Of a DNA stretch of 62,735 nt, positions 34,025-42,449 are shown piece by piece (the stretch's first letter is position 1; each line of letters starts with the position of its first letter). Both the position numbers and the translations under genes were made by a program. The stretch comes from Streptomyces mexicanus. GTDB taxonomy: Bacteria > Actinomycetota > Actinomycetes > Streptomycetales > Streptomycetaceae. The DNA is taken from contig NZ_LR732544.1 in assembly GCF_902506575.1 (NCBI RefSeq), positions 3,927,496-3,990,230 on the forward strand, read 5' to 3'. The notes beneath the pieces are model-generated. The model worked only from the letters and a program-made list of their open reading frames with translations. It was not told where the DNA came from and searched no databases.

Positions 34025-35746
34025 GTGGCGGAACGGAGCACGGCTGCCGTCGACGTGGCTGACACCAGCGGTGACAAGCCGCTGACCGCCGAGGCGGAGG
34101 CCACGGCCGACGGTGTGGCCCAGAACCGGGAGCGGGGCACGGACAACGACGACGCGCAGGGCAGCGGCGGCAGCCAGGTTCCCGGCCGGAAGACGACACC
34201 GCCCGAACTGCACAGCGGCCACAAGCTCGCCAGACGCTACCGGCTCGAAGAGTGCGTCACCCGTCTGGACGGATTCAGCAGTTGGCGAGCCGTTGACGAA
34301 AAGCTCCGTCGTGCCGTCGGCGTGCACGTCCTGCCGGCGGACCACGCGCGCGCCCGCTCCGTGCTGGCCGCCGCCCGCTCCTCCGCGCTGCTCGGCGACC
34401 CCCGCTTCGTCCAGGTCCTCGACGCCGTCGAGGAGAACGACCTGGTCTACGTCGTCCACGAATGGCTGCCCGACGCCACCGAGCTGACCACGCTGCTGTC
34501 CGCCGGCCCGCTGGAACCGCACGACGCCTACCAGTTGGTGAGCCAGGTCGCCTCCGCCATGGCCGCCGCCCACCGTGAGGGCCTCGCCCATCTGCGGCTC
34601 AACCCCAACGCCGTGCTGCGCACCTCCACCGGCCAGTGGCGCATCCGCGGCCTCGCCGTGAACGCGGCGCTGCGCGGCATCAGCTCCGACACGCCGCAGC
34701 GCGCCGACACCGAGGCCATCGGTGCTCTGCTGTACGCGGCGCTGACCCAGCGCTGGCCGTACGAGAACGACGCCTATGGTCTGTCCGGCCTGCCCAAGGA
34801 CCTCGGCCTGATCGCCCCCGACCAGGTGCGCGCCGGCGTCCACCGCGGCCTGTCCGAGCTGGCCATGCGCGCCCTCGCCAACGACGGCGCGACCGCCTCC
34901 CGCCACGAGGCTCCGTGCACCACGCCGGAGGAGCTGGTGAAGGCGATCAGCGAGATGCCGCGCATCCGCCCGCCGGAGCCCGCGTTCACCGCCCCTCCGG
35001 ATTACCAGAGCACGTCGTACCAGCAGGGCACCTACGGCCGTCCGTCGGCGCTCCCCGGCGTCACACAGCCGGTGCCGGCCCCGCCGCCCCCGCTGCAGAG
35101 CCGCACCGGCAAGGCGCTGAAGTGGGCCGTCTCCGCCCTCCTCATCGCCGCGCTGGGCCTGGGCAGCTGGCAGCTGGCCGACGCCCTGATGGACCAGGGC
35201 GGCAAGTCGAGCAAGGACAGCCAGACGCAGACGCAGGACGGCAGCGACAAGAAGAACGACCAGCACAAGCCGTCGCTGCCCATCGGCATCCAGGCGGCGC
35301 AGGAGTTCGTCGCCAAGGGGGACGCCCAGCACCCCGGCGATGTGGCGAAGACCTACGACGGCAACAGCTCGACCTACTGGAAGACCAACACGTTCGTCGA
35401 CGGCCCGGCGCTCGCGCCGTACAAGCCGGGGGTGGGCATCGTCTACGACCTCGGCTCGGCGAAGGACCTCGCCACCGCGTCCGTGGGGCTGCGCTACAGC
35501 GGCGACCACACCACGGTCGAGCTGTACTCCGCCGACTCCCTGACGCCGCCGTCCCTGGAGTCGATGCAGAAGATCGGCAGTGTCACGACGAGCGGGAGCA
35601 CGGCGACCGTCAAGGTCACCAAGCCGGTGAAGACGCGGTACGTCCTGGTCTGGCTCACGGCTGTGCCCTTCTCGGGCGACGACCCGAGCGCGTACTCGCG
35701 TGCCGGCTACAAACAGGCCGTCACCGAAGTGAAGTTCACGGGCTGA
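34025..35746 (+). CDS. Membrane-bound pseudokinase with extracellular discoidin-like domain
   Basis: Encodes 573 residues from the GTG at 34025, after GGGGAGGCAGGAG. A Ser/Thr-kinase-like fold spans about residues 60-300. The catalytic elements are lost: the beta-3 lysine region reads VGVHVLPAD, the HRD loop reads HLRLNPNAVLRT, and there is no DFG (IRGLAVNAAL). A membrane helix (about 362-380) and a Lys/Gln/Asp-rich linker follow, then an extracellular domain (about 420-573) with the look of F5/8-type carbohydrate-binding modules. This is the layout of the C-terminal half of mycobacterial MviN (Rv3910), where the phosphorylated pseudokinase recruits FhaA to stop wall synthesis. Regulation of MurJ by analogy is inferred. 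Confidence 0.85.
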   Translation: MAERSTAAVDVADTSGDKPLTAEAEATADGVAQNRERGTDNDDAQGSGGSQVPGRKTTPPELHSGHKLARRYRLEECVTRLDGFSSWRAVDEKLRRAVGVHVLPADHARARSVLAAARSSALLGDPRFVQVLDAVEENDLVYVVHEWLPDATELTTLLSAGPLEPHDAYQLVSQVASAMAAAHREGLAHLRLNPNAVLRTSTGQWRIRGLAVNAALRGISSDTPQRADTEAIGALLYAALTQRWPYENDAYGLSGLPKDLGLIAPDQVRAGVHRGLSELAMRALANDGATASRHEAPCTTPEELVKAISEMPRIRPPEPAFTAPPDYQSTSYQQGTYGRPSALPGVTQPVPAPPPPLQSRTGKALKWAVSALLIAALGLGSWQLADALMDQGGKSSKDSQTQTQDGSDKKNDQHKPSLPIGIQAAQEFVAKGDAQHPGDVAKTYDGNSSTYWKTNTFVDGPALAPYKPGVGIVYDLGSAKDLATASVGLRYSGDHTTVELYSADSLTPPSLESMQKIGSVTTSGSTATVKVTKPVKTRYVLVWLTAVPFSGDDPSAYSRAGYKQAVTEVKFTG

Positions 35747-35772
35747 CCGCTCACCGAGGGGGAGGGGGTCCG

Positions 35773-36513
35773 ATGGCGGACGGCACCGCCTACGGCGACA
35801 TAGGCGACCAGGACCTCCTCGCCCGCCATGTCGCGGGCGACCCCGACGCCTTCGGCGAGCTGGTACGCCGCCACCGCGATCGTCTCTGGGCGGTCGCCCT
35901 GCGGACGCTGGGCGACCGTGAGGAGGCCGCCGACGCCGTGCAGGACGCGTTCGTCTCCGCCTACCGGGCCGCCCACACCTTCCGTGGACAGTCGGCGGTC
36001 ACGACCTGGCTGCACCGGATCACGGTCAACGCCTGCCTGGACCGCGCCCGCAAGGCGGCCTCGCGGAAGACCGCGCCGGTGGACGACACCGAGCGCCTGG
36101 AGCAGCTTTTGGAGCCGCACGAGTCGGCATCGGCGCCCGCCGAGCGCAACGACGTGCAGCGGCAGCTCGTGGAGGCGCTGGGCACCCTCCCGCCCGACCA
36201 GCGGGCCGCCCTGGTGCTGGTCGACATGCAGGGCTATCCCGTCGCCGAGGCCGCCAGGATCCTCGGCGTGCCCACCGGCACAGTGAAAAGCCGGTGCGCC
36301 CGGGGCAGGGCCAGGCTCCTGCCGCTGCTCGGCCATCTGCGGCCCGAGGGCAGCGATGACGACAGGGAGCGGGGAACACGAGGGAACCGGGTGCCGGGGG
36401 CATCCGTCCCACCGGCAGCGGGCCCCCAGCCCGAGAGGCCGAGAGCTCCGGGACCGACGGACCCGGGACCGAGTGATCCAGCTGCTGCGAAGGGCGGAGG
36501 TGGGCGAGCGTGA
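35773..36513 (+). CDS. sigM: ECF RNA polymerase sigma factor (SigM-type)
   Basis: Encodes 246 residues. Region 2 is QDLLARHVAGDPDAFGELVR through EEAADAVQDAFVSAYRAAHTF and TTWLHRITVNACLDRAR. Region 4 is ALGTLPPDQRAALVLVDMQG and VAEAARILGVPTGTVKSRCARGR. A disordered Pro/Gly-rich tail of about 50 residues follows. The position between murJ/pseudokinase and trxB matches sigM of Mycobacterium, so the symbol rests on synteny; an unrelated Streptomyces sigma also carries this name. It overlaps the anti-sigma gene by 4 bp. Confidence 0.9.
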   Translation: MADGTAYGDIGDQDLLARHVAGDPDAFGELVRRHRDRLWAVALRTLGDREEAADAVQDAFVSAYRAAHTFRGQSAVTTWLHRITVNACLDRARKAASRKTAPVDDTERLEQLLEPHESASAPAERNDVQRQLVEALGTLPPDQRAALVLVDMQGYPVAEAARILGVPTGTVKSRCARGRARLLPLLGHLRPEGSDDDRERGTRGNRVPGASVPPAAGPQPERPRAPGPTDPGPSDPAAAKGGGGRA

Positions 36514-37478
36514 CATCCACGACGGATACGGCAGGGCACCCGGACGTCACGGAGATCGCCGATCTCTCCGAAGGACTCCTCGCTCCCGCCCGTGCGCAGG
36601 AACTGCGCCGGCACCTGGACGCATGCACCGCGTGTGCCGACGTGCGCGCCTCGCTGGAAGAGATCCGGGCTCTGCTGGGCTCGGTGCCGGAGCCGCAGGG
36701 CATGCCGGAGGACATCGCGGACCGCATCGACGCGGCACTCGCCGCCGAGCGCATGGCCGATGGTGGCGACGTGGGCGCGCATGTTTCACGTGAAACACCG
36801 GCGGCCGAGCGCTCGGCCGGTCCTGCCGCGCACCCTCCCGTGGACCATTCTGCGGACAGTTCCACGGATGGCCCCGTGCACCGCCCGGCAGACCGCCCGG
36901 CGGGCCGCGCCCGCACGGTCGGCACAGGGCCGGGCCGCAAGCCCCTCACACCTCGTTCTCGGCGCAGGACCACCGTGCTCGCCACCGCCTTCGCCGTGGC
37001 CGCCCTGGGCCTCGCCTCCACGCTGGTGGCGACCCTGCAGGACGACAAGGGGACACCCGCCACGGCACACGGCCGGCCGAGCGCCTCCGCGGACACCTTC
37101 TCCGAAGGAACGCTCCAGCGGCAGGTGACGAGCCTCCTCGGCACGGCGCAACGGACGCACGGCACCACTCATGCGCCTCACAGCTTCGGCACGAACTCCG
37201 AAACCGGCAGCGACAGCGGGACCGGCAACCCGAACGTCCTCAAGAGCGCTCCCACCGTCTCGGTCCCGGCATGCGTCCGGCAGGGCGTCAACAGCGCCGA
37301 CAGTCCGCTCGCCGCCGAGAAGGGCACCTACCGCGGGAAGGACGCCTATCTCGTCGTGTTGCCCGACGCTTCCGGTGACGGCACCCGCGTCACCGCCTAT
37401 GTCGTCGACGCGACCTGTGTCCGGCAGCCCACGGCCCGGGCGACGGTGCTGCTCTCCCACTCCTACGCCCGGCCCTGA
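36510..37478 (+). CDS. Anti-sigma factor with zinc-type HxxxCxxC motif, single-pass membrane
   Basis: Encodes 322 residues from a GTG overlapping the sigma-factor stop (GTGA), implying translational coupling. The N-terminal ZAS-type domain has RRHLDACTAC (His35, Cys39, Cys42), expected to bind zinc and hold the sigma factor. A Pro/Arg-rich linker follows, then one membrane helix at about residues 152-174 and an extracytoplasmic sensor of about 145 residues with two cysteines (VPACVRQGVNS, DATCVRQ). A perfect parS site is embedded in the linker coding sequence. It should release the sigma factor in response to envelope or redox stress. Confidence 0.88.
   Translation: MTSTTDTAGHPDVTEIADLSEGLLAPARAQELRRHLDACTACADVRASLEEIRALLGSVPEPQGMPEDIADRIDAALAAERMADGGDVGAHVSRETPAAERSAGPAAHPPVDHSADSSTDGPVHRPADRPAGRARTVGTGPGRKPLTPRSRRRTTVLATAFAVAALGLASTLVATLQDDKGTPATAHGRPSASADTFSEGTLQRQVTSLLGTAQRTHGTTHAPHSFGTNSETGSDSGTGNPNVLKSAPTVSVPACVRQGVNSADSPLAAEKGTYRGKDAYLVVLPDASGDGTRVTAYVVDATCVRQPTARATVLLSHSYARP
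36783..36796. other. parS centromere site inside the anti-sigma gene
   Basis: A perfect GTTTCACGTGAAAC read in frame as Val-Ser-Arg-Glu-Thr in the disordered linker. Confidence 0.93.
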
Positions 37479-37610
37479 GCACGCCCGGCCCCGAGCGTGC
37501 ACTGCCCCGGGCATGCCGGCCTCAAGGACGCCCAGCCCGGGCACGCCGACCCTGGACACGGCCGGCCCGAGCAGGCCCCGCAGCCGTGTCTCCGTGTGCC
37601 CGGGCACACC

Positions 37611-37637
37611 GGGAATGCGCGCCCCTTAGGATCCGTT
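37611..37637 (+). promoter_or_regulatory. SigR-type promoter of trxBA
   Basis: GGGAAT (37611-37616) is followed by exactly 18 bp and GTT (37635-37637), the consensus for the Streptomyces thiol-stress sigma factor SigR. It lies about 70 bp before the trxB start, and trxBA is the best-known SigR target in S. coelicolor. Confidence 0.85.
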
Positions 37638-37709
37638 GGGTGGGGTGAGAGTCAGCGAGAAAGGCTCCCCCCGGCAGTAGGACACCGTCCAGAGACGAGG
37701 AATCAAGCC

Positions 37710-38681
37710 GTGAGCGACGTCCGTAACGTGATCATCATCGGCTCCGGGCCTGCCGGCTACACGGCGGCGCTCTACACCGCGCGCGCGTCCCTGAAGCCGC
37801 TGGTGTTCGAGGGCGCCGTCACCGCGGGTGGTGCGCTGATGAACACCACCGAGGTGGAGAACTTCCCGGGCTTCCGCGACGGCATCATGGGCCCTGAGCT
37901 CATGGACAACATGCGCGCCCAGGCCGAGCGCTTCGGCGCGGAGCTCATCCCGGACGACATCGTCTCCGTCGACCTCACCGGTGAGATCAAGACCGTCACG
38001 GACACCTCGGGCACCGTGCACCGGGCGAAGGCGGTCATCGTCACCACCGGCTCGCAGCACCGCAAGCTCGGCCTGCCGAACGAGGACGCCCTGTCGGGCC
38101 GCGGTGTCTCGTGGTGCGCCACCTGCGACGGCTTCTTCTTCAAGGACCAGGACATCGCCGTGATCGGTGGCGGCGACACCGCGATGGAGGAGGCCACCTT
38201 CCTCTCCCGGTTCGCCAAGTCCGTGACGATCGTCCACCGCCGTGACACCCTGCGCGCCTCCAAGGCGATGCAGGAGCGTGCCTTCGCGGACCCGAAGATC
38301 AAGTTCATCTGGGACAGCGAGGTCGCCGAGATCCAGGGCGAGCAGAAGCTGTCCGGTCTGAAGCTGCGCAACGTCAAGACCGGGGAGCTCTCGGATCTGC
38401 CGGTGACCGGTCTGTTCATCGCGATCGGCCACGACCCGCGGACCGAACTCTTCAAGGGACAGCTGGACCTCGACGAGGAGGGCTACCTCAAGGTGGCCTC
38501 GCCCTCCACGCGTACCAACCTCACCGGTGTCTTCGCTGCCGGTGACGTCGTCGACCACACCTACCGGCAGGCGATCACCGCCGCCGGCACGGGTTGCTCC
38601 GCTGCTCTCGACGCCGAGCGCTTCCTCGCCGCCCTCGCGGACAACGAGCAGAAGGCCGAGCCCGAGAAGACCACCGTCTGA
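37710..38681 (+). CDS. trxB: Thioredoxin reductase
   Basis: Encodes 323 residues from the GTG at 37710. FAD binding is at [20 protein letters not shown]. The redox-active pair is in [21 protein letters not shown] binding is at [20 protein letters not shown], and the C-terminal FAD motif is [21 protein letters not shown]. The enzyme passes electrons from NADPH to thioredoxin in the cytoplasm. It is followed at 44 bp by trxA and preceded by a SigR-type promoter, so the pair should be induced by disulphide stress. Confidence 0.97.
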   Translation: MSDVRNVIIIGSGPAGYTAALYTARASLKPLVFEGAVTAGGALMNTTEVENFPGFRDGIMGPELMDNMRAQAERFGAELIPDDIVSVDLTGEIKTVTDTSGTVHRAKAVIVTTGSQHRKLGLPNEDALSGRGVSWCATCDGFFFKDQDIAVIGGGDTAMEEATFLSRFAKSVTIVHRRDTLRASKAMQERAFADPKIKFIWDSEVAEIQGEQKLSGLKLRNVKTGELSDLPVTGLFIAIGHDPRTELFKGQLDLDEEGYLKVASPSTRTNLTGVFAAGDVVDHTYRQAITAAGTGCSAALDAERFLAALADNEQKAEPEKTTV

Positions 38682-38725
38682 GACCCTCTCCCACCCCACA
38701 GCCCGAACCAGTGAAGGAGCCCGCC

Positions 38726-39058
38726 GTGGCAGGCACCCTGAAGAACGTGACCGACGCCTCTTTCGAGGAGGACGTCCTCAAGAGCGACAAGCCCGTCCTG
38801 GTGGACTTCTGGGCCGCCTGGTGCGGTCCGTGCCGCCAGATCGCGCCGTCCCTGGAGGCGATCGCCGCCGAGCACGGCGACAAGATCGAGATCGTCAAGC
38901 TCAACATCGACGAGAACCCGGCTACGGCCGCGAAGTACGGCGTCATGTCGATCCCGACGCTGAACGTCTACCAGAAGGGCGAGGTCGCCAAGACCATCGT
39001 CGGTGCGAAGCCGAAGGCCGCCATCCTCCGCGACCTCGAGGACTTCATCTCCGAGTGA
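38726..39058 (+). CDS. trxA: Thioredoxin
   Basis: Encodes 110 residues from the GTG at 38726, after GAAGGAG. The active site is DFWAAWCGPCRQIAP (Cys33-Gly-Pro-Cys36), with the cis-proline in MSIPTLNVYQ. It reduces protein disulphides and serves ribonucleotide reductase. Downstream come a parS site and a strong terminator. Confidence 0.97.
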   Translation: MAGTLKNVTDASFEEDVLKSDKPVLVDFWAAWCGPCRQIAPSLEAIAAEHGDKIEIVKLNIDENPATAAKYGVMSIPTLNVYQKGEVAKTIVGAKPKAAILRDLEDFISE

Positions 39059-39088
39059 CGGAGGGGGCCGTCGCAGCCGACGGCGCAC

Positions 39089-39102
39089 GTTTCACGTGAA
39101 AC
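39089..39102. other. parS centromere site
   Basis: A perfect GTTTCACGTGAAAC, 30 bp after the trxA stop and abutting the terminator palindrome. Confidence 0.93.
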
Positions 39103-39103
39103 A

Positions 39104-39137
39104 CGAATGGGTCGGCCCGATCGGGCCGACCCATTCG
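39104..39137. terminator. Bidirectional terminator, perfect 34-bp palindrome
   Basis: Arms 39104-39120 and 39121-39137 are perfect 17-bp complements between convergent trxA and the GNAT gene. Confidence 0.9.
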
Positions 39138-39159
39138 GCTGTCCGGGGGCCGACGAGGC

Positions 39160-39777
39160 TCACAGGGGCCGCAGCGCCGGTTCCTTCTGCACCGCGCCCA
39201 GCAGCCGGTCGATCGCCATCTCCACGTCTTCCTTCCAGGACAGAGTGGACCGCAGTTCCAGCCGCAGGCGCGGGTGAGTGGGATGGTGCCGTACCGTCTT
39301 GACCCCCACCGCCAGCAAATGCTCGGCCGGCAGCATGCACGCGGGTTCCTTCCACCGGGCGTCGCCGAATGCCTCGATGGCCTTGAAGCCTCGGCGCAGC
39401 AGATCCTTCGCGACCGTCTGGACCATCACACGGCCCAGTCCCTGTCCCTGGTAGCCCGGCATGATGAATCCGGTCATCAGCTGGACCGCGTCAGGGGACA
39501 CGGGGCTCGTGGGGAACGCCGTGGACCGCGGCACATAGGCGGGGGGAGCGTAGAGCACGAAGCCCACCGGCACATCGTCGACGTAGACGACCCGGCCGCA
39601 GGAACCCCAGTCCAGCAGCACGGCGGAGATCCATGCCTCCTTCTCCAGCGCGGGGGTGCCTGCCTTCACCGCGGCCTCACCACTGACCGGGTCCAGTTCC
39701 CAGAAAACACACGCCCGACAGCGCTTGGGCAGGTCCTGAAGGTTGTCGAGTGTGAGCGGTAGGAGCTTGCGGCCCAT
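39160..39777 (-). CDS. GNAT-family acetyltransferase
   Basis: Encodes 205 residues. The N-terminus has an unusual short cysteine segment (LPKRCRACVFWELDPVSG, about residues 17-34), then the GNAT core with GRVVYVDDVPVGFVLYAPP. The acetyl-CoA site is MPGYQGQGLGRVMVQTVAKD (about residues 107-126). The gene sits between trxA and parB, as in other Streptomyces, and is separated from parB by a terminator. The substrate is not known. Confidence 0.85.
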   Translation of the reverse strand: MGRKLLPLTLDNLQDLPKRCRACVFWELDPVSGEAAVKAGTPALEKEAWISAVLLDWGSCGRVVYVDDVPVGFVLYAPPAYVPRSTAFPTSPVSPDAVQLMTGFIMPGYQGQGLGRVMVQTVAKDLLRRGFKAIEAFGDARWKEPACMLPAEHLLAVGVKTVRHHPTHPRLRLELRSTLSWKEDVEMAIDRLLGAVQKEPALRPL

Positions 39778-39854
39778 GAAGGCTGTTCCTCGCTTCCTTC
39801 GCCTGCAACGTCACGAGCGGCCGTCGACCGACGATGAGGGGAAACGCATACTCG

Positions 39855-39878
39855 ATCGCATCGTAACCACGATGCGAT
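39855..39878. promoter_or_regulatory. Perfect inverted repeat, candidate operator
   Basis: ATCGCATCGT (39855-39864) and its complement (39869-39878) surround AACC. It is not GC-rich enough for a good terminator and lies about 78 bp upstream of the GNAT start codon. A regulator binding site is the likeliest reading; the regulator is unknown. Confidence 0.5.
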
Positions 39879-39905
39879 TCCCTCGATACCGTCTCAACGC
39901 AAAGA

Positions 39906-39942
39906 GCGGGCCGTGTTCCGGTACCCACCGGACACGACCCGC
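39906..39942 (-). terminator. parB-operon terminator
   Basis: A long near-perfect stem, GCGGGCCGTGTTCCGGT (39906-39922) against 39927-39942, lies just beyond the parB stop on the minus strand. Confidence 0.75.
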
Positions 39943-39999
39943 CTCTGTCGAGCACCCTGCGCGCCCCGAGCCGAAGCGGTCGCTCGCGCAGGGGCGGCC

Positions 40000-41112
40000 T
40001 CAGGCGTCCGCTTCCTCCGCTGCGCCGTCCCCGAGACTCTTCTGCAGCACCGGGCCCTCTCCGGGGGCCAGCGTGCTGAGGATGCGCTCCAGATCCTCCA
40101 TGGAGGCGAACTCGACGGTGATCTTGCCCTTCTTCTGGCCCAGGTCGACCTTGACCCGGGTTTCGAAGCGATCGGACAGCCGGGTCGCGAGTTCCGACAG
40201 CGCCGGGGAGACCCGGGCACCGGCACGCGGCCCCCTGGAGCGTGAGGCTGTCTGTGGCCCCGCCCCCATCAGCTGAACGATCTCCTCGACGGCCCGTACC
40301 GACAGCCCCTCGGCCACGATGCGGCGAGCCAGCCGGTTCTGCTCCTCCGGGTCCTCCACCGACAGCAGCGCCCGGGCATGGCCGGCCGACAGCACCCCGG
40401 CCGCGACCCGGCTCTGTACCGCCGCCGGGAGCTTCAGCAGGCGCAGCGTGTTGGAGACCTGCGGCCGGGAGCGGCCGATACGGTCGGCCAGCTGGTCATG
40501 GGTGCAGTTGAAGTCCTTCAGCAACTGGTCGTAGGCGGCCGCCTCTTCCAGCGGATTCAGCTGGGCCCGGTGGAGGTTCTCCAGCAGGGCGTCCAGCAGC
40601 ATCTTGTCGTCGTCGGTGGCCCGTACGATCGCCGGGATCTTCTCGAATCCCGCCTCACGGCAGGCGCGCCAGCGGCGCTCACCCATGATGAGTTCATAGC
40701 GCTCGGGGCCGAGCTGCCGCACGACCACGGGCTGGAGAAGGCCGACTTCCTTGACCGAGGTGACCAGCTCGGCCAGCGGTTCGTCATCGAAGACCTTGCG
40801 CGGCTGACGGGGATTCTCGGTGATGAAGTCGAGAGGGATCTCCGCGAAGTGAGCCCCCACCGGCGGTGCCGGGAGGCCCGGGGCGCCACTCGCCGACGGC
40901 TCCTCTGTTTCACGTGAAACCGAGGGCAGCGTGGCCACCTTAGCCGCGGCGACCCCACGGTCACTGCGCTCGGCGGTGAGCAGCGGGACGGACGCCGGCG
41001 AAGTAGTGGCTCCACCCCCCAGTGCCGCCTGGGCCGCCGTCTTCTCCCCGGTTGGGGCAGGAGGGATCAGTGCGCCCAGTCCGCGCCCCAACCCCCTCCG
41101 TCGCTCGCTCAC
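40000..41112 (-). CDS. parB: Chromosome-partitioning protein ParB
   Basis: Encodes 370 residues. It starts VSERRRGLGRGLGALIPP, the conserved actinobacterial ParB opening. A variable linker (about 20-70) contains a parS-encoded VSRET. The CTPase ParB/Srx domain follows (IPLDFITENPRQPRKVFDDE, MGERRWRACREAGF), then the helix-turn-helix (THDQLADRIGRSRPQVSNTLR) and the C-terminal dimerisation domain (VKVDLGQKKGKITVEF). ParB loads at parS and spreads to organise the origin. The GTG overlaps the parA stop by 4 bp. Confidence 0.97.
   Translation of the reverse strand: MSERRRGLGRGLGALIPPAPTGEKTAAQAALGGGATTSPASVPLLTAERSDRGVAAAKVATLPSVSRETEEPSASGAPGLPAPPVGAHFAEIPLDFITENPRQPRKVFDDEPLAELVTSVKEVGLLQPVVVRQLGPERYELIMGERRWRACREAGFEKIPAIVRATDDDKMLLDALLENLHRAQLNPLEEAAAYDQLLKDFNCTHDQLADRIGRSRPQVSNTLRLLKLPAAVQSRVAAGVLSAGHARALLSVEDPEEQNRLARRIVAEGLSVRAVEEIVQLMGAGPQTASRSRGPRAGARVSPALSELATRLSDRFETRVKVDLGQKKGKITVEFASMEDLERILSTLAPGEGPVLQKSLGDGAAEEADA
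40907..40920. other. parS centromere site inside parB
   Basis: A perfect GTTTCACGTGAAAC, read on the minus strand as Val-Ser-Arg-Glu-Thr in the ParB linker. Confidence 0.93.
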
Positions 41113-42182
41113 TGCATCCCCTCCACCATGCTCGGGTCGCTCTGTGCGCCGATGTGGGCGTGGGTGGCGTCGTAGCTGACGCCCACACCCTTCAGCGCGA
41201 TTTCTCGTGCCGCTTCCAGATAGGAGAGAGCGCCACTTGATCCAGGATCGTAAGTCAGCACCGTCTGCCCGTAACTGGGTGCCTCGGAGATACGGACCGA
41301 GCGGGGGATGCTCGTCCGCAGCACCTCGTCGCCGAAGTGGCTGCGCACCTCTTCCGCCACCTGGGACGCCAGCCGCGTCCGGCCGTCGTACATGGTGAGC
41401 AGGATGGTCGACACATGCAGCGTGGGGTTCAGGTGGCCCCGTACCAGGTCGACGTTGCGCAGCAGTTGGCCCAGGCCCTCCAGGGCGTAGTACTCGCACT
41501 GGATGGGGATGAGGACCTCCTGCCCCGCCACCAGCGCGTTCACCGTCAGCAGCCCCAGCGAGGGCGGACAGTCGATGAGGATGTAGTCCAGCGGCTGTTC
41601 GTAGGCCTGGATCGCGCGCTGCAGGCGGCTCTCCCGCGCCACCAGGGACACCAGCTCGATCTCCGCACCGGCGAGATCGATCGTGGCGGGGGCGCAGAAG
41701 AGACCTTCGACGTCCCGGACAGGCTGGACGACTTCGGCCAGCGGCTTGCTTTCCACCAACACGTCGTAGATGGACGGGACTTCGGCGTGGTGGTCGATGC
41801 CCAGCGCGGTGGAGGCGTTGCCCTGCGGGTCCAGGTCGATCACCAGCACGCGTGCGCCATGCAGGGCCAGCGATGCGGCGAGGTTGACGGTGGTCGTCGT
41901 CTTGCCGACGCCGCCCTTCTGGTTGGCGACCACGATGACGCGTGTCCGTTCGGGCCGCGGGAGCCCCTCGCCGGCACGGCCCAGAGCCTCGACCGCCAGT
42001 TGGGCAGCTCGACCGATGGGAGTGTCGTCCATCGGGGGCGGTGTTTCACGTGAAACATGCTCCCCCGTCGACTCGGTACGGGGGCCGGGGACCGGATCGG
42101 TCATCGGTCCCGCGATGTTGGCGTCGGACCGCAAGGATTCACTCTCCTCGACTTCAGGCTCGGGACAAACAGAGCCTCCCAT
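41109..42182 (-). CDS. parA: Chromosome-partitioning ATPase ParA
   Basis: Encodes 357 residues if the ATG at 42182 is used. Later in-frame ATGs at 42104 and 42032 are also plausible, because the first 80 residues are poorly conserved. The deviant Walker A is VVANQKGGVGKTTTTVNLA (about residues 84-102); further motifs are VIDLDPQGNASTALG and YILIDCPPSLGLLTVNAL. ParA drives segregation of ParB-parS complexes and in Streptomyces hyphae also follows the tip. A parS site falls within the N-terminal codons and another 160 bp upstream. Confidence 0.95.
   Translation of the reverse strand: MGGSVCPEPEVEESESLRSDANIAGPMTDPVPGPRTESTGEHVSRETPPPMDDTPIGRAAQLAVEALGRAGEGLPRPERTRVIVVANQKGGVGKTTTTVNLAASLALHGARVLVIDLDPQGNASTALGIDHHAEVPSIYDVLVESKPLAEVVQPVRDVEGLFCAPATIDLAGAEIELVSLVARESRLQRAIQAYEQPLDYILIDCPPSLGLLTVNALVAGQEVLIPIQCEYYALEGLGQLLRNVDLVRGHLNPTLHVSTILLTMYDGRTRLASQVAEEVRSHFGDEVLRTSIPRSVRISEAPSYGQTVLTYDPGSSGALSYLEAAREIALKGVGVSYDATHAHIGAQSDPSMVEGMQ
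42043..42056. other. parS centromere site inside or next to the parA start
   Basis: A perfect GTTTCACGTGAAAC, coding Val-Ser-Arg-Glu-Thr if either of the two upstream parA starts is used, or lying just before the start if the ATG at 42032 is used. Confidence 0.93.
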
Positions 42183-42340
42183 GCCTTCGGGGTCGCGAAC
42201 CAGTGAGGCCTGTTGTTCTGTGGAGAAAACCGGCTCTGTGGACAACTCCGTTCCCTGTCCGGGTGAACCGAGAGGCCTGCGGTCACGCGGTTGGGCCGCA
42301 GCGCGGCCACGGTTGATGATGCCGTGCAGCAGTGAGCGAC

Positions 42341-42354
42341 GTTTCACGTGAAAC
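42341..42354. other. parS centromere site
   Basis: A perfect GTTTCACGTGAAAC in the parA-rsmG gap. It is the closest of the array to oriC in this window. Confidence 0.93.
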
Positions 42355-42449
42355 ACGATGCACAGCAGCCGTGGCCGAACTGTCGCGACACTCCGTCATG
42401 CCCGAGTTTGGCAGCTTGTGTGGAGTAGGAGTCGCCGATGCGGCCAGGG

